Both the position numbers and the translations under genes were made by a program. The notes below the pieces were generated by a model. That model was not told the DNA's origin. It did no database searches and saw nothing but the letters and a program-made list of their open reading frames with translations. From Oikopleura dioica (lineage: Eukaryota > Chordata > Appendicularia > Copelata > Oikopleuridae): a stretch of DNA of 64,000 bases. Location: the NCBI GenBank assembly GCA_907165135.1, contig OU015566.1, positions 13,810,157 through 13,874,156 on the forward strand. Direction: 5' to 3'. Positions 1 through 10,600 of the stretch are shown in pieces; position 1 is the first letter of the stretch, and each line of letters opens with the position of its first letter.

Positions 1-206
1 AGGTCATAGAATTAGTTTTTTTTCTTAGAATGTTCTTTTTTTTCAGTTTTGCCATGATTATTCTCACTTGAACCATAAAAGACTTCAGTAAAAGATGCAG
101 TAATTTTCTAACCTTGACACCTGAGGGATGATTTAGTAAAACTCGTTAAATTTGTTTCCTTCTCGCGACCCGGTACTTCAAATTAAGTTTTATACTGATC
201 CTTTGT

Positions 207-671
207 GACTCAAAAGATCAAGCTGAAAACCTCAAAAATCGACAATTCTATATTCTCAAAACGCTCAAAAATGAATCTTCTGTCAATAAATCCATTCTTC
301 TTCTGACAAAAATCAACGAAAAAGCACTCGAAAAAAGCACCTGTTTCAATTCTACATCTTCTGAAAAAGATGACAGTGACGTTGATTTGGTATTGACACG
401 GGGCGTTGAAAAATTAATAATTTTTTATCATCCGCTGAGAAAAGCTGAGAAGATAATCTCCAAGGCGGTAGCGGCCGAGAAAGAAAAGGAGAGTGTGGTA
501 AAAGAGAGCGAGCAAAGAAGACTACCTAACCGAGGTGGCCAATTACAACTAGCGCCAGAGCCAATCTCAGAGGATCCTCTCTCTCTTTCTCTATTTCCCG
601 CACAAAGGAGAAAAACTCTGAAAACGAGAAACAAAGAAGAAAAAAAGAGCAAAAAAAAAGAAAGAAGCTAG
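207..671 (+). CDS. Partial unknown coding region
   Basis: A single open frame runs from at least position 207 to a stop at 671. Its first half is ordinary-looking protein sequence (Leu/Lys-rich, then a Ser/Asp acidic patch around 360-385). The second half becomes highly charged Lys/Glu/Arg-rich low complexity. No start codon or upstream exon could be fixed, and a GT at about 389 could be a splice donor ending the true exon near the acidic patch. The low-complexity end overlaps an open frame on the other strand, so its coding status is doubtful. No family recognised. If real, the gene begins upstream of the window edge. Confidence 0.25.
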   Translation, partial: DSKDQAENLKNRQFYILKTLKNESSVNKSILLLTKINEKALEKSTCFNSTSSEKDDSDVDLVLTRGVEKLIIFYHPLRKAEKIISKAVAAEKEKESVVKESEQRRLPNRGGQLQLAPEPISEDPLSLSLFPAQRRKTLKTRNKEEKKSKKKERS

Positions 672-1209
672 AATAAAGATACCGGAAAAAAGAAGAAACA
701 GAGAGGTTTGAAGACATAGAAGATAAAGGAAGTAAAATTCGAGGGAAAAGAAGATCATGAAAAAGAGGATAAGAAGAAAATGCCAGAAATATCTATAATA
801 GGAACCGATTCAACTTTTTTCTTTTGAAAATTTTTAATAATTTTTAACCCATTGGCGCGAGAAGGGCCATTTTTGGACAAAAGACTTTTTGATGAGCCCT
901 TTTTTTGTTACTTTTGATTAGGTAAAAGATCACGTGATTTGATACAGTAAATCAATTTGAAAACGTATTTTTAACTCTGAACTAAAAAAGAAAGATTCAA
1001 AGCCAAGCTATCAAAAAATTCATCTCGGAGCTGGGTCCACTCGCACGTTGTAAATTTTGATTTGTAGTCTGGAAACAGGCCAATTTAACGCAGCCGAGGC
1101 TTGGTTCTTCTGAGAGTCGTTATTAGTTTATTCTATTTTCTTACCTAACTCGGTTTTAAAATTAAAAAGAATCTTCCAGTTTATTCTTTGTCTATATTTT
1201 TCCTCCATA

Positions 1210-1240
1210 GGGTTAGGGTTAGATTAAGGGTTAGGGTTTT
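1210..1240 (+). repeat. Interstitial telomere-like TTAGGG patch
   Basis: Four GGGTTAG-type units occur in a row with one degenerate interruption. This matches the canonical animal telomere hexamer. It sits in a roughly 1 kb gene-free stretch (about 700-1670) that otherwise holds AT-rich sequence and a family B MITE. Confidence 0.6.
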
Positions 1241-1306
1241 GGAAAAATGAGGATTCTTTTTGAGAAATTTTATCATGCTGACCCCCTTATTTTTTCGAGC
1301 AAGAAA

Positions 1307-1460
1307 AAAGGGGTGGTTTCAGGAGCCGAGAAAAAATTCGACAAATTTTGCGTGGGTGGGTACTCAGCTACTGATTTGCCGGTAAGCCAAATCCAGGCTC
1401 CTGATTGGTTGAAAATTTTCACGCAAAATTTGTCGAAATTTGTCGGCTCCTGACAACTCC
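1307..1460. repeat. MITE family B, copy 1
   Basis: An inverted-repeat element with ends resembling GTCAGGAACCGACAAAAATT, an inner arm TTCGACAAATTTTGCGTGGG, and a core reading roughly TACTCGGCTGCTGATTGGCC. The same structure recurs at about 28857, 31570, 33505 and 35757, which defines a family. This copy is flanked by poly-T/A-rich sequence ending in CCCTTATTTT and AAATAAGGG. No coding capacity; presumably mobilised in trans. Confidence 0.7.
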
Positions 1461-1672
1461 CCGAAAATAAGGGTTTCTTATAGATATTTTTGCATAAAAA
1501 ATAAGTAGACCTGAACAAATTACGTAACAGTGTTAAATTACTGTGTTCCATTTCTCCCCCTGTATATTAGTCTAGTTGGTAGAAAGATGTATAATTAAAA
1601 TAGCGCGGGGGGTTGATCCTTCTCTTCGAAGGTTAATAACTTCTTTTTTGGATCATCGCGGTCAAAACTGAT

Positions 1673-2316
1673 CTAGCGCGTTTTATGACATTCTCCCCCA
1701 TTTGCGCGAATAAATATTAATGGAGCGCTCCTGTCTTGATTTTTGTTGAATTGGCTTGATAAGCGAGCAATTGCATTATTCATGGATGGGGACTGCTGAG
1801 TGCCCTTGTCATCGCGGCTCTGATCGTCCTTTCTATTCAGGTACATGTCACACAGGGAATCAATCAACGTTAGGCGGATAAACGACTTTTGGACGCAGCG
1901 GATTAGCTTCTGATCAAGTTTATTAGAAATTAATGGAGGCGGAGGGTTAACCAGGTCATAACCTGAACCCGAGGGCACGGAGAATCGCACTTTGATACGA
2001 GCTTTTGTCTTTTCCTCCAGTATTCTTTTCTGAGCTCGGCAACCTTTGTACAAAACCTGACTCAGGTTCTGAAGAGCTAAAAATTAAAAGTAGCGGCTGT
2101 TTTAAGAACGAAGCCGCAGAGCGGCTTCGGAAAACAACCATATTTATCTATTTGGAAATATTGGCGAAGCCGCTTAGCGGCTTCGTTTATTAAAAAGCCG
2201 CTACGCGGCTTTTAATTTTAGCTCTTCAGAACCTGAGTCAGGTTTGTACGCATCGCAGGTTGCCAAAAATTACAGTAATTTCTTTTCTCAATAAAAATTC
2301 CCTCAAAATCAACCAT
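1673..2316 (-). CDS. Unknown basic protein, ORF interrupted by a family A MITE
   Basis: A minus-strand ATG at 2316 opens a short exon (MVDFEGIFIEKR) that runs into a family A element. On the far side the frame resumes as ILEEKTKARIKVRF and continues to a stop at 1673. The two halves join in frame if the element plus one copy of its near-duplicated flank (AAAAGAAT) is removed. A GT donor at the element edge and an AG just inside its other end also give an in-frame join that adds a few residues. The joined protein is about 128 residues, with a Pro-rich PPPP patch and no recognised domain. Function unknown. Confidence 0.5.
2030..2277. mobile_element. MITE family A, copy A1 (inside a coding frame)
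   Basis: The left end reads CTGAGCTCGGCAACC and is followed by an arm with CCTGACTCAGG. Two GAAGCCGC..GCGGCTTC hairpins follow, then the inverted arm CCTGAGTCAGG and GGTTGCC. The flanks are near-identical (ATTCTTTT on the left, ATTTCTTTT on the right), consistent with an 8-bp-type target duplication with one slip. The element interrupts the open frame of the minus-strand gene at 1673-2316. Confidence 0.75.
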
Positions 2317-2787
2317 TTCTTTTTGGAAGAAATTCAAGTAAGTTATTCAGGAGCCAAATGCCCGCCCGGTCACGTGGTGGCTCTTCCTCGTCTGGTGTTT
2401 TCTTTGCCTATCAACCTGGATCACTGGCTCACTTGTTCCGGCAAAGACCTTTGCTTTTCGAATCGTTCCCATCACTCCGGCAGGGTTTTTTTTTTCAACA
2501 AACTTACAACGAGAGAGATCGATAATTTAATCATGTAGTGGCATTTGGAAACATGGGCAAATCGGGATGATGTCCTTAGTGCCATACGTGGCGATCTCAA
2601 TTGACGTGCGTGGCATTTTAAAAATGGGTCTATTTTAGATTGATATTATAATTTAACCCATTTATGAGTTCTGTCCCTTTTTGGGACATTTGCTCTTTAA
2701 ATGCTCTTAGGACCCTTAATAAACCTTCTAATTTCGATGATGATACCCTTAATCGATGCGGAATTCTCCGAGCTTTCTAGTGAAACT

Positions 2788-3458
2788 TTAAGGGGGTGGT
2801 GGTCAAGAAAATTTTTTTCGATTTTTTAAAATTTTGATATTATTTTTAGATTCCCTGATAAAAAACGACCATTTTTGGTCCCTAGCTTTTTTTGATTGGA
2901 CCAACTTTCTTTAAGAAAATTTTCGATTTTATGCTATAAAATCGCCATTTTTGGGAATTATATAACGCGTTTTTCGCACTTAAACAAACTCAAAATTGAT
3001 ATTTTATTGCTAAATAATGTTAATTAAACATATTTTAATTATTAAAATTTAAAAAATTACGATTATTGTGATGTTTTCCGAAATTTCATTGAAAAAATGA
3101 GTGAAAATGACGATTTTTCAGAAAACAACATGTTTTCATTCAATTACTAGTTTCTTTTCTAACAAGGTGAACTTTGTTAAACTAAGACGCCCACACGCTA
3201 AAGGGTTCAAACTTTCCCCACGGTAAGTTTTATTTTGAAAAAAATGATAAGGGGATAGAGTTTTTTAGGTCAAGAGATGGGTCTACTTTGAAGGAATTTT
3301 TTACCATTTTTTCGAAAAAGTATTTTTTTCAAACATAGCCGCCCACATAAATTGAACCCTTTTCAACTTATTTTCAATAATAGAAAAAAAAATTTTTTTG
3401 AAAAAATTAAAGTTTTTTAGGTTGAAAAAAGTCTTAGTCTCGACCACCACCCCCTTAA
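2788..3458. mobile_element. TTAA-flanked non-autonomous element, 671 bp
   Basis: TTAA at both ends encloses perfect 13-bp terminal inverted repeats GGGGGTGGTGGTC / GACCACCACCCCC. The interior is AT-rich and non-coding, with a second imperfect inverted segment (GCCCACAC.. / GCCCACAT..). TTAA duplication is the signature of piggyBac-type transposases, but no transposase is present. The element fills most of the gene-free interval 2540-3550. Confidence 0.8.
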
Positions 3459-3558
3459 TAAAGAGATACCCTTAAGAAATTTAACGCTCTAGACCCTTAA
3501 AAACCCTCAAAAGCCAAAATGCTTGTGCGGCCTCCTCTCAAAACCGGGAAAATTCATC

Positions 3559-4495
3559 ATGATGCGATTCCACAACTGCCTCGCCGTTGCCTCCATCATC
3601 ATCGCCGTCACTGCCGGAATCAAATCGTCTTACGAGCAAAGGTTAAACCTACAAACTCCCGTAAATAACAACCTTTTCAATGTGGCACCAGAAAAATTGA
3701 AGCACAAAACAGCTTCTCTTTTTACTTTATTTTCAAAATTGAGCACTGAAAAATTCCTCGTTTTAGAAAAAAAGCTTCGATGTTGGAATTTTCCATTGAC
3801 ACTAACAAAGTTACTCAAAAAATTAACGAAAAAAAAATCAAAAGAAAAAACTTTTTTTTCAAAAGAAACATCAGTTTCAGCGATTTCGCCAAATTCTCGT
3901 TAGACGAGTCGGTCCCTTTAAACTCGACAGAAACAAACCTGGATCGAGGTTCAACCGAAAGTCAGACAGACATTGTGAGGATACTGTATTTGATGGCGTT
4001 CGTGGTGTCGTTACTCTTGGTGCTGCTTAGGCTCAGTCTCACCTGCTGTTTGTACATAATGTCTGATGAAAGGACCGGAGCTCAGAATCACCGAAAGAAT
4101 TTTCCATTTCTTGTAGTTTTTGAGCTTGAATTAGGGATACTCGTTTCTCAGGACTTTTGCCAGGGCATGTTTCAAGATCACAGGTGAGAAAATGGCCTTT
4201 GACCAATCAGAACGCCTGATGAAAATATTCGTTATCGAAGAAACCCTCTGTAGATCTTTGAAAACACCATTTTCTAGGTCGCGAAATTCCATCTCGACCG
4301 CCACAAAATGATCTACGCCGAGAAGCGTCGTCAATCAATGCCAGGTTCAACCCTTCATCCTTTCCTCCCTTTTCAACCTTTTTAGCTGTTCCACGACTGA
4401 GCGATATTCCAGAAGCATCAGAAAGCCAAGTGTCAAGTCGAAACCAGTCCAAATTGTCCAGTTCCGTCACTGACTTTCCTGCCGTTGGCTCATGA
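3559..4495 (+). CDS. Small type I single-pass membrane protein
   Basis: The exon model is 3559-3641, 3881-4092 and 4278-4495, giving 170 residues. An N-terminal signal peptide (residues about 1-22, MMRFHNCLAVASIIIAVTAG) precedes a short Ser/Thr/Asp-rich ectodomain. A long hydrophobic segment (ILYLMAFVVSLLLVLLRL) and a Pro/Ser/Arg-rich cytoplasmic tail follow. Intron 1 is GT..AG. Intron 2 closes the frame only with a GA donor (GAAAGAATT) and an AG acceptor (TTTTCTAG). The total coding length is then an exact multiple of three. A GT donor further on gives the wrong phase. No family recognised. Confidence 0.6.
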
Positions 4496-4676
4496 CAACA
4501 ATCTCTGCCTGTAGCTCTCCTTGTTTTTTTAAATGTTCAAGTGCTGTTTCTACCTTCATTCTTTCTCTTTCTCATTTTTACACTATCAATCATACAGTAT
4601 CTTATTACTATTCAAAAAGGTTTATTCAAATAAATTAATTACAAAATTCACTTCAAGAAATCAAGGAAGAAAATCG

Positions 4677-5925
4677 TCATTTTGAAAATCCTTGTTGAGA
4701 AGGAATCAGTACAGAAGAAGTGACAGCATTGTCGACATTCAGAATCAGCTGTTCAATCATCGTTGGTCTTCTGGAGGTGGAAATTCCGTAGACTTCTTCG
4801 TCGTATAGAACTCGACGGATGACGAATTGGATTTGATAGGCAATGTACGACTAAAATTATTTGATAGAGAAAGCTAGGGTGGGCGAAATTTTTAAAACCC
4901 TTAGCCACCTAGCGGGGGAAGACCCCGCTCTTAGCCAATGAAAAGCAAGTTTTTTCTGCGTAAGCCAATCAGAAGCGAGTATTTTCTGCTTAAGCCAATC
5001 AGAAGCAAGTATTTTCTGCGTAAGCCAATCAAAAGCAAGTATTTAATGCGTAAGCCAATCAGAAGCAAGCATTTTCTGCGGTAGCAAATCAGAAGCGAGC
5101 ATTTTCTGCGTAAGCCAATCAGAAGCGGACTAAACGCCCCTCCCCTTTGAACCCCCTGACCCTACATTTTGCCCACCCTAGGGAAAAAGAGCTGATAAAA
5201 GACTTACGAATAACAGAAATCCAAAAGCATTGAAAATTTCTAGCACCGTCAAAACTATCATTTTTTCGTCAACTTCTTTGAAAATCGCGCAAATATTGTA
5301 ATAAGCCAGGCCGAGGCAAAATAAAACGCAGATAAATCCAAGTTGAGTTGTAAGAAGGAGAAATATCGTTCGTTTTCGACCTTTTTTTCATGCTCATTTC
5401 TAGCTCGATTTTTAGCTAAAATGAGCATGATTCCTTTCCTAATTGAAAGTATCCACCAAAAAGCGCAAGAAAACCCAAAAGCGATGCCAAATCCAATCCG
5501 CAAATCCACGGCAAGACAAAATCCTTGTACGCCTGGTTTTCATGGAGAAAGAAAATGATGTTGATGACTGATAAAATTACTGTAATAGTACTAGCAATGG
5601 CGATTAAAATATGATTCGCGGCCTTTTTTTCGAGTTCCAAAATCGTAAATTTTACATTGTAAAAAAGCTCTATAAAAAGATTAACAGCCGCGGGAGGATA
5701 ATTTTTGATCGGCCAAATTTGACCCTCCCGCGACACTACGACGCAAGTGGGCGTAAAAACGGATTAGAGAACTCTTCCTTGATATCACCAAAGAGTCGAT
5801 TGAGAAGCTTGGTCTGCCAGGTTTGCTGTTTCTTGGGCGGGGGAAAACCGCATCTTCCGATCAAGGAAGTGCTCTTTCGCCAGTTTATTTCATCAATAAG
5901 GTCACCTGCCAGAAGTGTATTTCGT
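4677..5925 (-). CDS. Four-pass membrane protein (5' end unresolved)
   Basis: Four phase-consistent exons were read on the minus strand: about 5925-5789, 5669-5457, 5380-5208 and 4850-4677. The first encodes a polar N-terminal region (NWRKSTSLIGRCGFPPPKKQ). The next two hold hydrophobic segments including ILIAIASTITVILSVINIIF and GFICVLFCLGLAYY, followed by VLEIFNAFGFLLF. The last starts SYIAYQIQFVIRRVLYDEE and ends in a short polar tail. The topology resembles small tetraspan families (LAPTM or MARVEL-like), but no diagnostic motif was recognised. All three introns are GT..AG and two hold inverted-repeat elements. The start codon could not be placed. Confidence 0.6.
4874..5181. mobile_element. 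MITE family E with an internal 30-bp tandem array
   Basis: Terminal inverted repeats CTAGGGTGGGC / GCCCACCCTAG enclose about seven head-to-tail copies of a 30-bp unit (TAAGCCAATCAGAAGCAAGT plus ATTTTCTGCG, slightly diverged). It lies wholly inside the last intron of the four-pass membrane gene. The flanks GAGAAAGC / GGGAAAAA match only weakly as an 8-bp target duplication. Confidence 0.75.
5688..5735. repeat. Short palindromic insert in an intron
   Basis: The arms CCGCGGGAGG and CCCTCCCGCG form a roughly 48-bp foldback inside the intron between exons 1 and 2 of the four-pass membrane gene. The GC-rich arms contrast with AT-rich surroundings. It is either a tiny MITE or a solo remnant. Confidence 0.5.
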
Positions 5926-5989
5926 CGAGCGTATGACCTTAAAAACCACTTACAATGTGTTTTACCGAAATGGACTCCCTAAGCCGCAT

Positions 5990-7090
5990 TTACCAGCTGT
6001 TTTCTGGGGCCCAAATTAGGATTACCCATGTATTAATCGATCCGGGTTTTACCTTGAAAAAGCCCTTCCCGATTTCTGCAAAACCTCAATTTCTGCCACG
6101 AAACTTTCTCTGTCAGAATCATTCTCTAAAAATTCGTCTTTTCCTTTTTTATTCAACCCTTTTTATACCGAAAATTTCATCAGAATTCGCCATTTTTCGA
6201 ATTATTCTTCCTGAGATAAATCAACTTGGGTGTAGTCTGATTTTTTTTATTTGGCCGGATCAGAACAGATGCACCCCGTCTCTTCTATATCGTAAAGTAA
6301 TTCTAATCTAGTTTCAGCAAAGACCTCGCGAGTGCTGTTTTCCAAGAGCGATAAAAATCCGAGCGTAAAAGTCAGAGCGTTTTCTCACGGAATTACGTTA
6401 TACGTCCTGACATTTTGGGGCTAGAACGTTTTTACAGATTATCAGAGCTTTTACAGTCAATTTCATGAGTAAAAATTAAGATTTCAGGGGTTCAGATCTT
6501 TTTTTTTTTGAAATAAGGGTGTCGCTTCGATAATTTTTTGTTGGCTTTTAACCATAAGAGGCACCTCTGTCAGATTCATCCCCTGAATCGACCTCAGCTG
6601 GCATTAATCGTCGCTCTATGTATATTGTTCACGCATTAGCATCTAGTTCATTTACCATTTTCATCAAAAAACATTGAGCAAATTGTCTGCGAGCTCCAAC
6701 CACCTGATCATCCCTCCTCATCCCACTTTATGCTCAAGCAAAATCCATATTTAAAAACACCTCTCGATCGAGAAAAGTTTATTTCCCCCATTCCAGTATT
6801 GAATAAAGACAAGAGGTAAAGTAAAAAGAAAGAGAAAAAAAGGGTCAAAACAGGTATTTTTTGATTAATTAGAAGTTTGCATGCAAATAGCTTTTTTCGT
6901 TGCACTATTTTGTGACCTCATCAGACTGTATAAAAACGGACGTTACTGTCACTCGATAAAAAAAAACAGAGAGGTGAGAGTTCGACAGAAAGAGCAATAG
7001 TTATTTTGAACATCATCAAAAATGCATCGAAGCTAGTTCGGACACGAATTTCATATTCTTCCGATACCATTTTCAATATTTAGAGACGAA
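5990..7090. other. Gene-free interval
   Basis: AT-rich sequence with scattered short open frames that lack family signatures or splice support. I see no RNA gene or convincing repeat here. It separates the diverging four-pass membrane gene (minus) and the peptide gene (plus), so it probably contains both promoters. Confidence 0.5.
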
Positions 7091-7093
7091 AAA

Positions 7094-7327
7094 ATGCGAT
7101 TCCAAACAATTTTTGCTGCATTTGCCCTGACGGCCGAGCCAGTTCTTGCTTTGGGTGCACAGCAAGCTGCAGGTAAATGGTTCATTTTATTAAATTTTCT
7201 GAAGAAAATTATAGAGTTTGATGAGTTTTCAAACCTCGGCCCAGCTTTTCAGCAATACTTGGCAGCTGTGATGAATCGACCGAAGCGAGGAATGGCTGGA
7301 GCGATGTACCGCGGCGGATATTTTTGA
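7094..7327 (+). CDS. Tiny secreted peptide precursor
   Basis: Two exons (7094-7172 and 7245-7327) join through a 72-nt GT..AG intron to give 53 residues. Residues 1-20 form a signal peptide (MRFQTIFAAFALTAEPVLAL). A short linker follows, then a dibasic KR site and a C-terminal stretch GMAGAMYRGGYF. This layout is typical of a neuropeptide or antimicrobial-type prohormone: cleavage at KR would release a 12-residue peptide. The downstream AG in TTTTCAG would shift the frame, so the earlier acceptor CCCAG is chosen. No known peptide family recognised. Confidence 0.55.
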   Translation: MRFQTIFAAFALTAEPVLALGAQQAAGKWFILLNFLKKIIEFDEFSNLGPAFQQYLAAVMNRPKRGMAGAMYRGGYF

Positions 7328-7436
7328 AAATATCGAAAAATTTTAATAAATCTCTTTTGTTCTGTTGTGAAAATATAACGATTCGATTTCGTTGATCATA
7401 CAAATTATGGGTAAGCATCGTTTCCCCAGGTTGGGG

Positions 7437-7499
7437 AGATGGAGCTCTTGGGAAAATGAAGCTCTGGGGAAATGAAGCTCTTGGAGAAATGAAGCCTAC
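7437..7499 (+). repeat. Short tandem repeat, unit about 17 bp
   Basis: About four imperfect units of GAAGCTCTTGGGGAAAT in a row, just downstream of the peptide gene. Confidence 0.5.
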
Positions 7500-7615
7500 C
7501 CGAAAATTATGGTTATCTAAATTTTCTATTCTTAAATATCGAAAGAAACTTTTTCGATTTTGACAGTTCGATTCAAATCAAAGAGAAAAAATTGACGACA
7601 ATTAAAATAGAAGTC

Positions 7616-10600
7616 TTATTTTTGCACACAATAATCGGCAGATACTTGTAAAAGAACTGGATTCACATCGAAGCATTCTTCACAAAGAACAGGAAAATTA
7701 TTGCCTATAACCTTTTGATTTATCAATTGATCTTCTTCGAAATCGAGGCGCACGATCTCGTTTGGACTTTCGATGCCTGAGACGATGAAAATTGAATTGT
7801 TGATCATTATTGTCGATCCACCAGAGTCAGCCTATATTGAAATCAATCTCATTTTTAAATTATTTTGTACTTACGTTTAGAAGATTTCCAATTTCATTCC
7901 AGATGTTATTTTGAAGAAGCCAAATTTTCTTCTTGCTTACAAACTGGTAATCGATTCCTCCAGCAAGCAAGAGACTTCCACTCGGTAGTCCCATCAAATA
8001 ATGATAAGCAGTTGCTCTTAAAAATTTTAGAAATAAGATTATTTGGTAAAATACTGTGGGAATTCGGTCAAAAATGTCCATCCAGAAGAGCTCAGAGTTT
8101 CTACGTTAACCGGATAATTCTCGTGCCTATAATCTCCTACAGTTGTTGGTTGTCCGTTGTACATTCCAAGTCCGCCACCTAAATGCCCTTCTGCGGTTGA
8201 ATATGTCAAGCCAGATGTAACACTGTCATAAATTTCGCAATTTTTGGCTTCGCCGAAGCAAATTAATGCTTTATTCCCATTTTCAATTGATAAAGCCGAA
8301 GAAGGATCAAAAGCTCTGAAAATCAATCGTGACGTTTGTTCTTCCCATCGGCAGCCGTTTAGTTTAGCAATCTATATAGATATTATAGAAGTATAAATTT
8401 TCATTACTTTTTGAAAGTTATCTTCGTAATAAGCTCCTCCACCGAAAGCGTAAAGCTCCCCCTTAATAAGTGCGTGAGGAGCGGCATAGACGAAGAAATC
8501 AGAAGGTGCAGTTATCCTAGCCGCGCTTTTTGTCGATCCATCGAAGGAAATTGAGAAGGCTCCGCTCAAGCTATGGCCCATAACCAAAATATGCTAAATA
8601 GATTATTATGTATATATATATATATTATATTATTATAATATATATTTATGAGATGCAATAAGCCCAAAATATGAAAATTAACCTCGCAAACATTTACCTT
8701 ACAAATTTCATTCTTGCACCCATCACAACCGTTTGGGCAATTTGTTCCGCATGGACAAAATGAAGAACAATCTAGTGATATATCTTTTCAGGTTGACTTC
8801 GTTAATAGATCATATGATTTTGTATCGAACGTTTTCGTTTATTGGATAAACTTCATCAGGATACTAAACTTAAGATGAACGAAAAAGAAACAGAGGAAAA
8901 AGAATACTTTTATGTTGAGAGAGCAGTGTGAAATTGCTAACTGAGGAAAACAGAAAAACAAAATCAAAATATGGCTGTTTTTAGTCGAGCGCCAAGGTGG
9001 CCCAAACGACTTATCAAAATTGATAAAAGTAAAAACCTTGCTTTTGTTAATGCGTCTGATTATTATGATAAAATGAACAAAGAATTTCCACGATCAAAGT
9101 TCGTCAAAATTGAAAGTGACCCTACCTCAAAAGATATCGCAGATTTTAATGAAAGCATTAAAATCCAAAAACCCCTATCTCTCTTGTTCTACTTTCAAAT
9201 CTATTCAATGTAATCATAAAGTAAAATCGAGCTTCGGCTTATTAAAAGTCCATAAACCAGCTCCACATCCAGTACGTCCAATTATTGGTGCACCTGGTAG
9301 CATTACTGCGAATATTGAAAAATACATCTACTCCATTCTATCCAAAATTGTTCCTGAGCTTAAATTCTCTTGTTCTTCTACTAAAGAATTTAAAAGTGCA
9401 TTTACTAAAATCTCACCTCAAATAACATCAGAACATTCTATTTGGAGTGCAGATGTCGTGTCAATGTATCCATCAATTGACAATTCTAAAGCTATTGACG
9501 TGATTATTGATATTCTTTATAAAAATCCTCTTCGATATTTTAGCCCTGAAGATCTTCCAGATGGCACTATTAGTTATTTTCCCCCTAAAGATGTTTTTCG
9601 ATCTATTCTTGTTTCAGTCTTACAAAAGTTTACTTCTTTTTCCACACAAGAAGGCTACTATAAACAGAAATTCGGGTGCTCAATGGGCTCCCGACTTGCC
9701 CCTCTTGTAGCTAATATTTACATCTCTAGCCTGGAAACTGAATTTCTTACAACTGAAATTAAAAAGGGTAATATACTTTTTTGTAGGCGTTACGTAGACG
9801 ACTACTGTCTTGTTACCAAAACTAGTGCCAAAAAACGAATTTTCAACTGTCTAAATAAGTTTGATCCGTCCATTAAAATGACCTGTGAAGATATGAAAGA
9901 CAACTGTCTTCCTTATCTTGATACATGCATTAAACTTCATGACAATCAATATCACTTATTCTTTTACGAGAAAGCTAACAAAAGTGATATCCTTCAAAAT
10001 TTTCGTACTGGAATCGCTCCCCTTAATCAGAAAATATCAACGCTTACTGGCGAAATCTATCGCAGAAATAATACAACATCATGTCCGTATGCATTGAATA
10101 TTGCTCTTGAACAATTGACTGATCGCTTTCTTAAGAATTCATACCCGTTTCACCTCATTAAACGTAAAATCAAAGAAATTAAAAACAATAATTTCGAGCC
10201 ACTGAAACGAGATGATTCTAAAATTGTGAAAAAATTCAACTTGTGCCTAGATTTTACTAGTGAAAGATGCTACTCAATTGGACTTAGTCTTCAAAAACTC
10301 TTCCGAAAAGTAACACCTTCCTTTTGCCTAGTCGTTAGTTGGAAAACCATACGACTCGAAAGAGCCTTAGGCAAATTTCTCAAAAGAGTCCCTGAAAAAT
10401 ACGATTTGTGTGATCTCGTTTATTCCTGGAAATGTGACTGTAAAGCGCAATACATTGGTCAGTCCAAACGAAGAGCTGGTATTCGTTGGACTGAACATGT
10501 TAATTCTAACAACCAGAATAAAAATGCTTCTTCTTCCATCTTCAAACATATTTCCACTTGTCAAACTTTTCAAAAAAGCTATGAAACTTACATAAGTGAG

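Noticed and set aside
428-717. Two Ser/Phe-rich minus-strand frames
   Set aside because: They are the complement of the Lys/Glu-rich low-complexity tract on the plus strand.
2357-2540. Plus-strand frame beginning MPARSRGGSSSSG and a minus-strand frame beginning MGTIRKAKVFAGTS over the same bases
   Set aside because: Both are open and protein-like but they are mutually exclusive, short, and neither shows a recognised domain or a resolvable second exon.
5381-5456. Apparent palindromic non-canonical intron in the four-pass membrane gene (CATGCTCATTT / AAATGAGCATG)
   Set aside because: A fully phase-consistent GT..AG intron (GTGGATAC..AAAAAAAG) explains the join; the palindrome merely lies inside it.
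5670-5788. Apparent GT-GC intron created by the GC-rich palindrome
   Set aside because: An upstream GT donor (GTGATATC) and the ATAG acceptor give a canonical in-phase intron.
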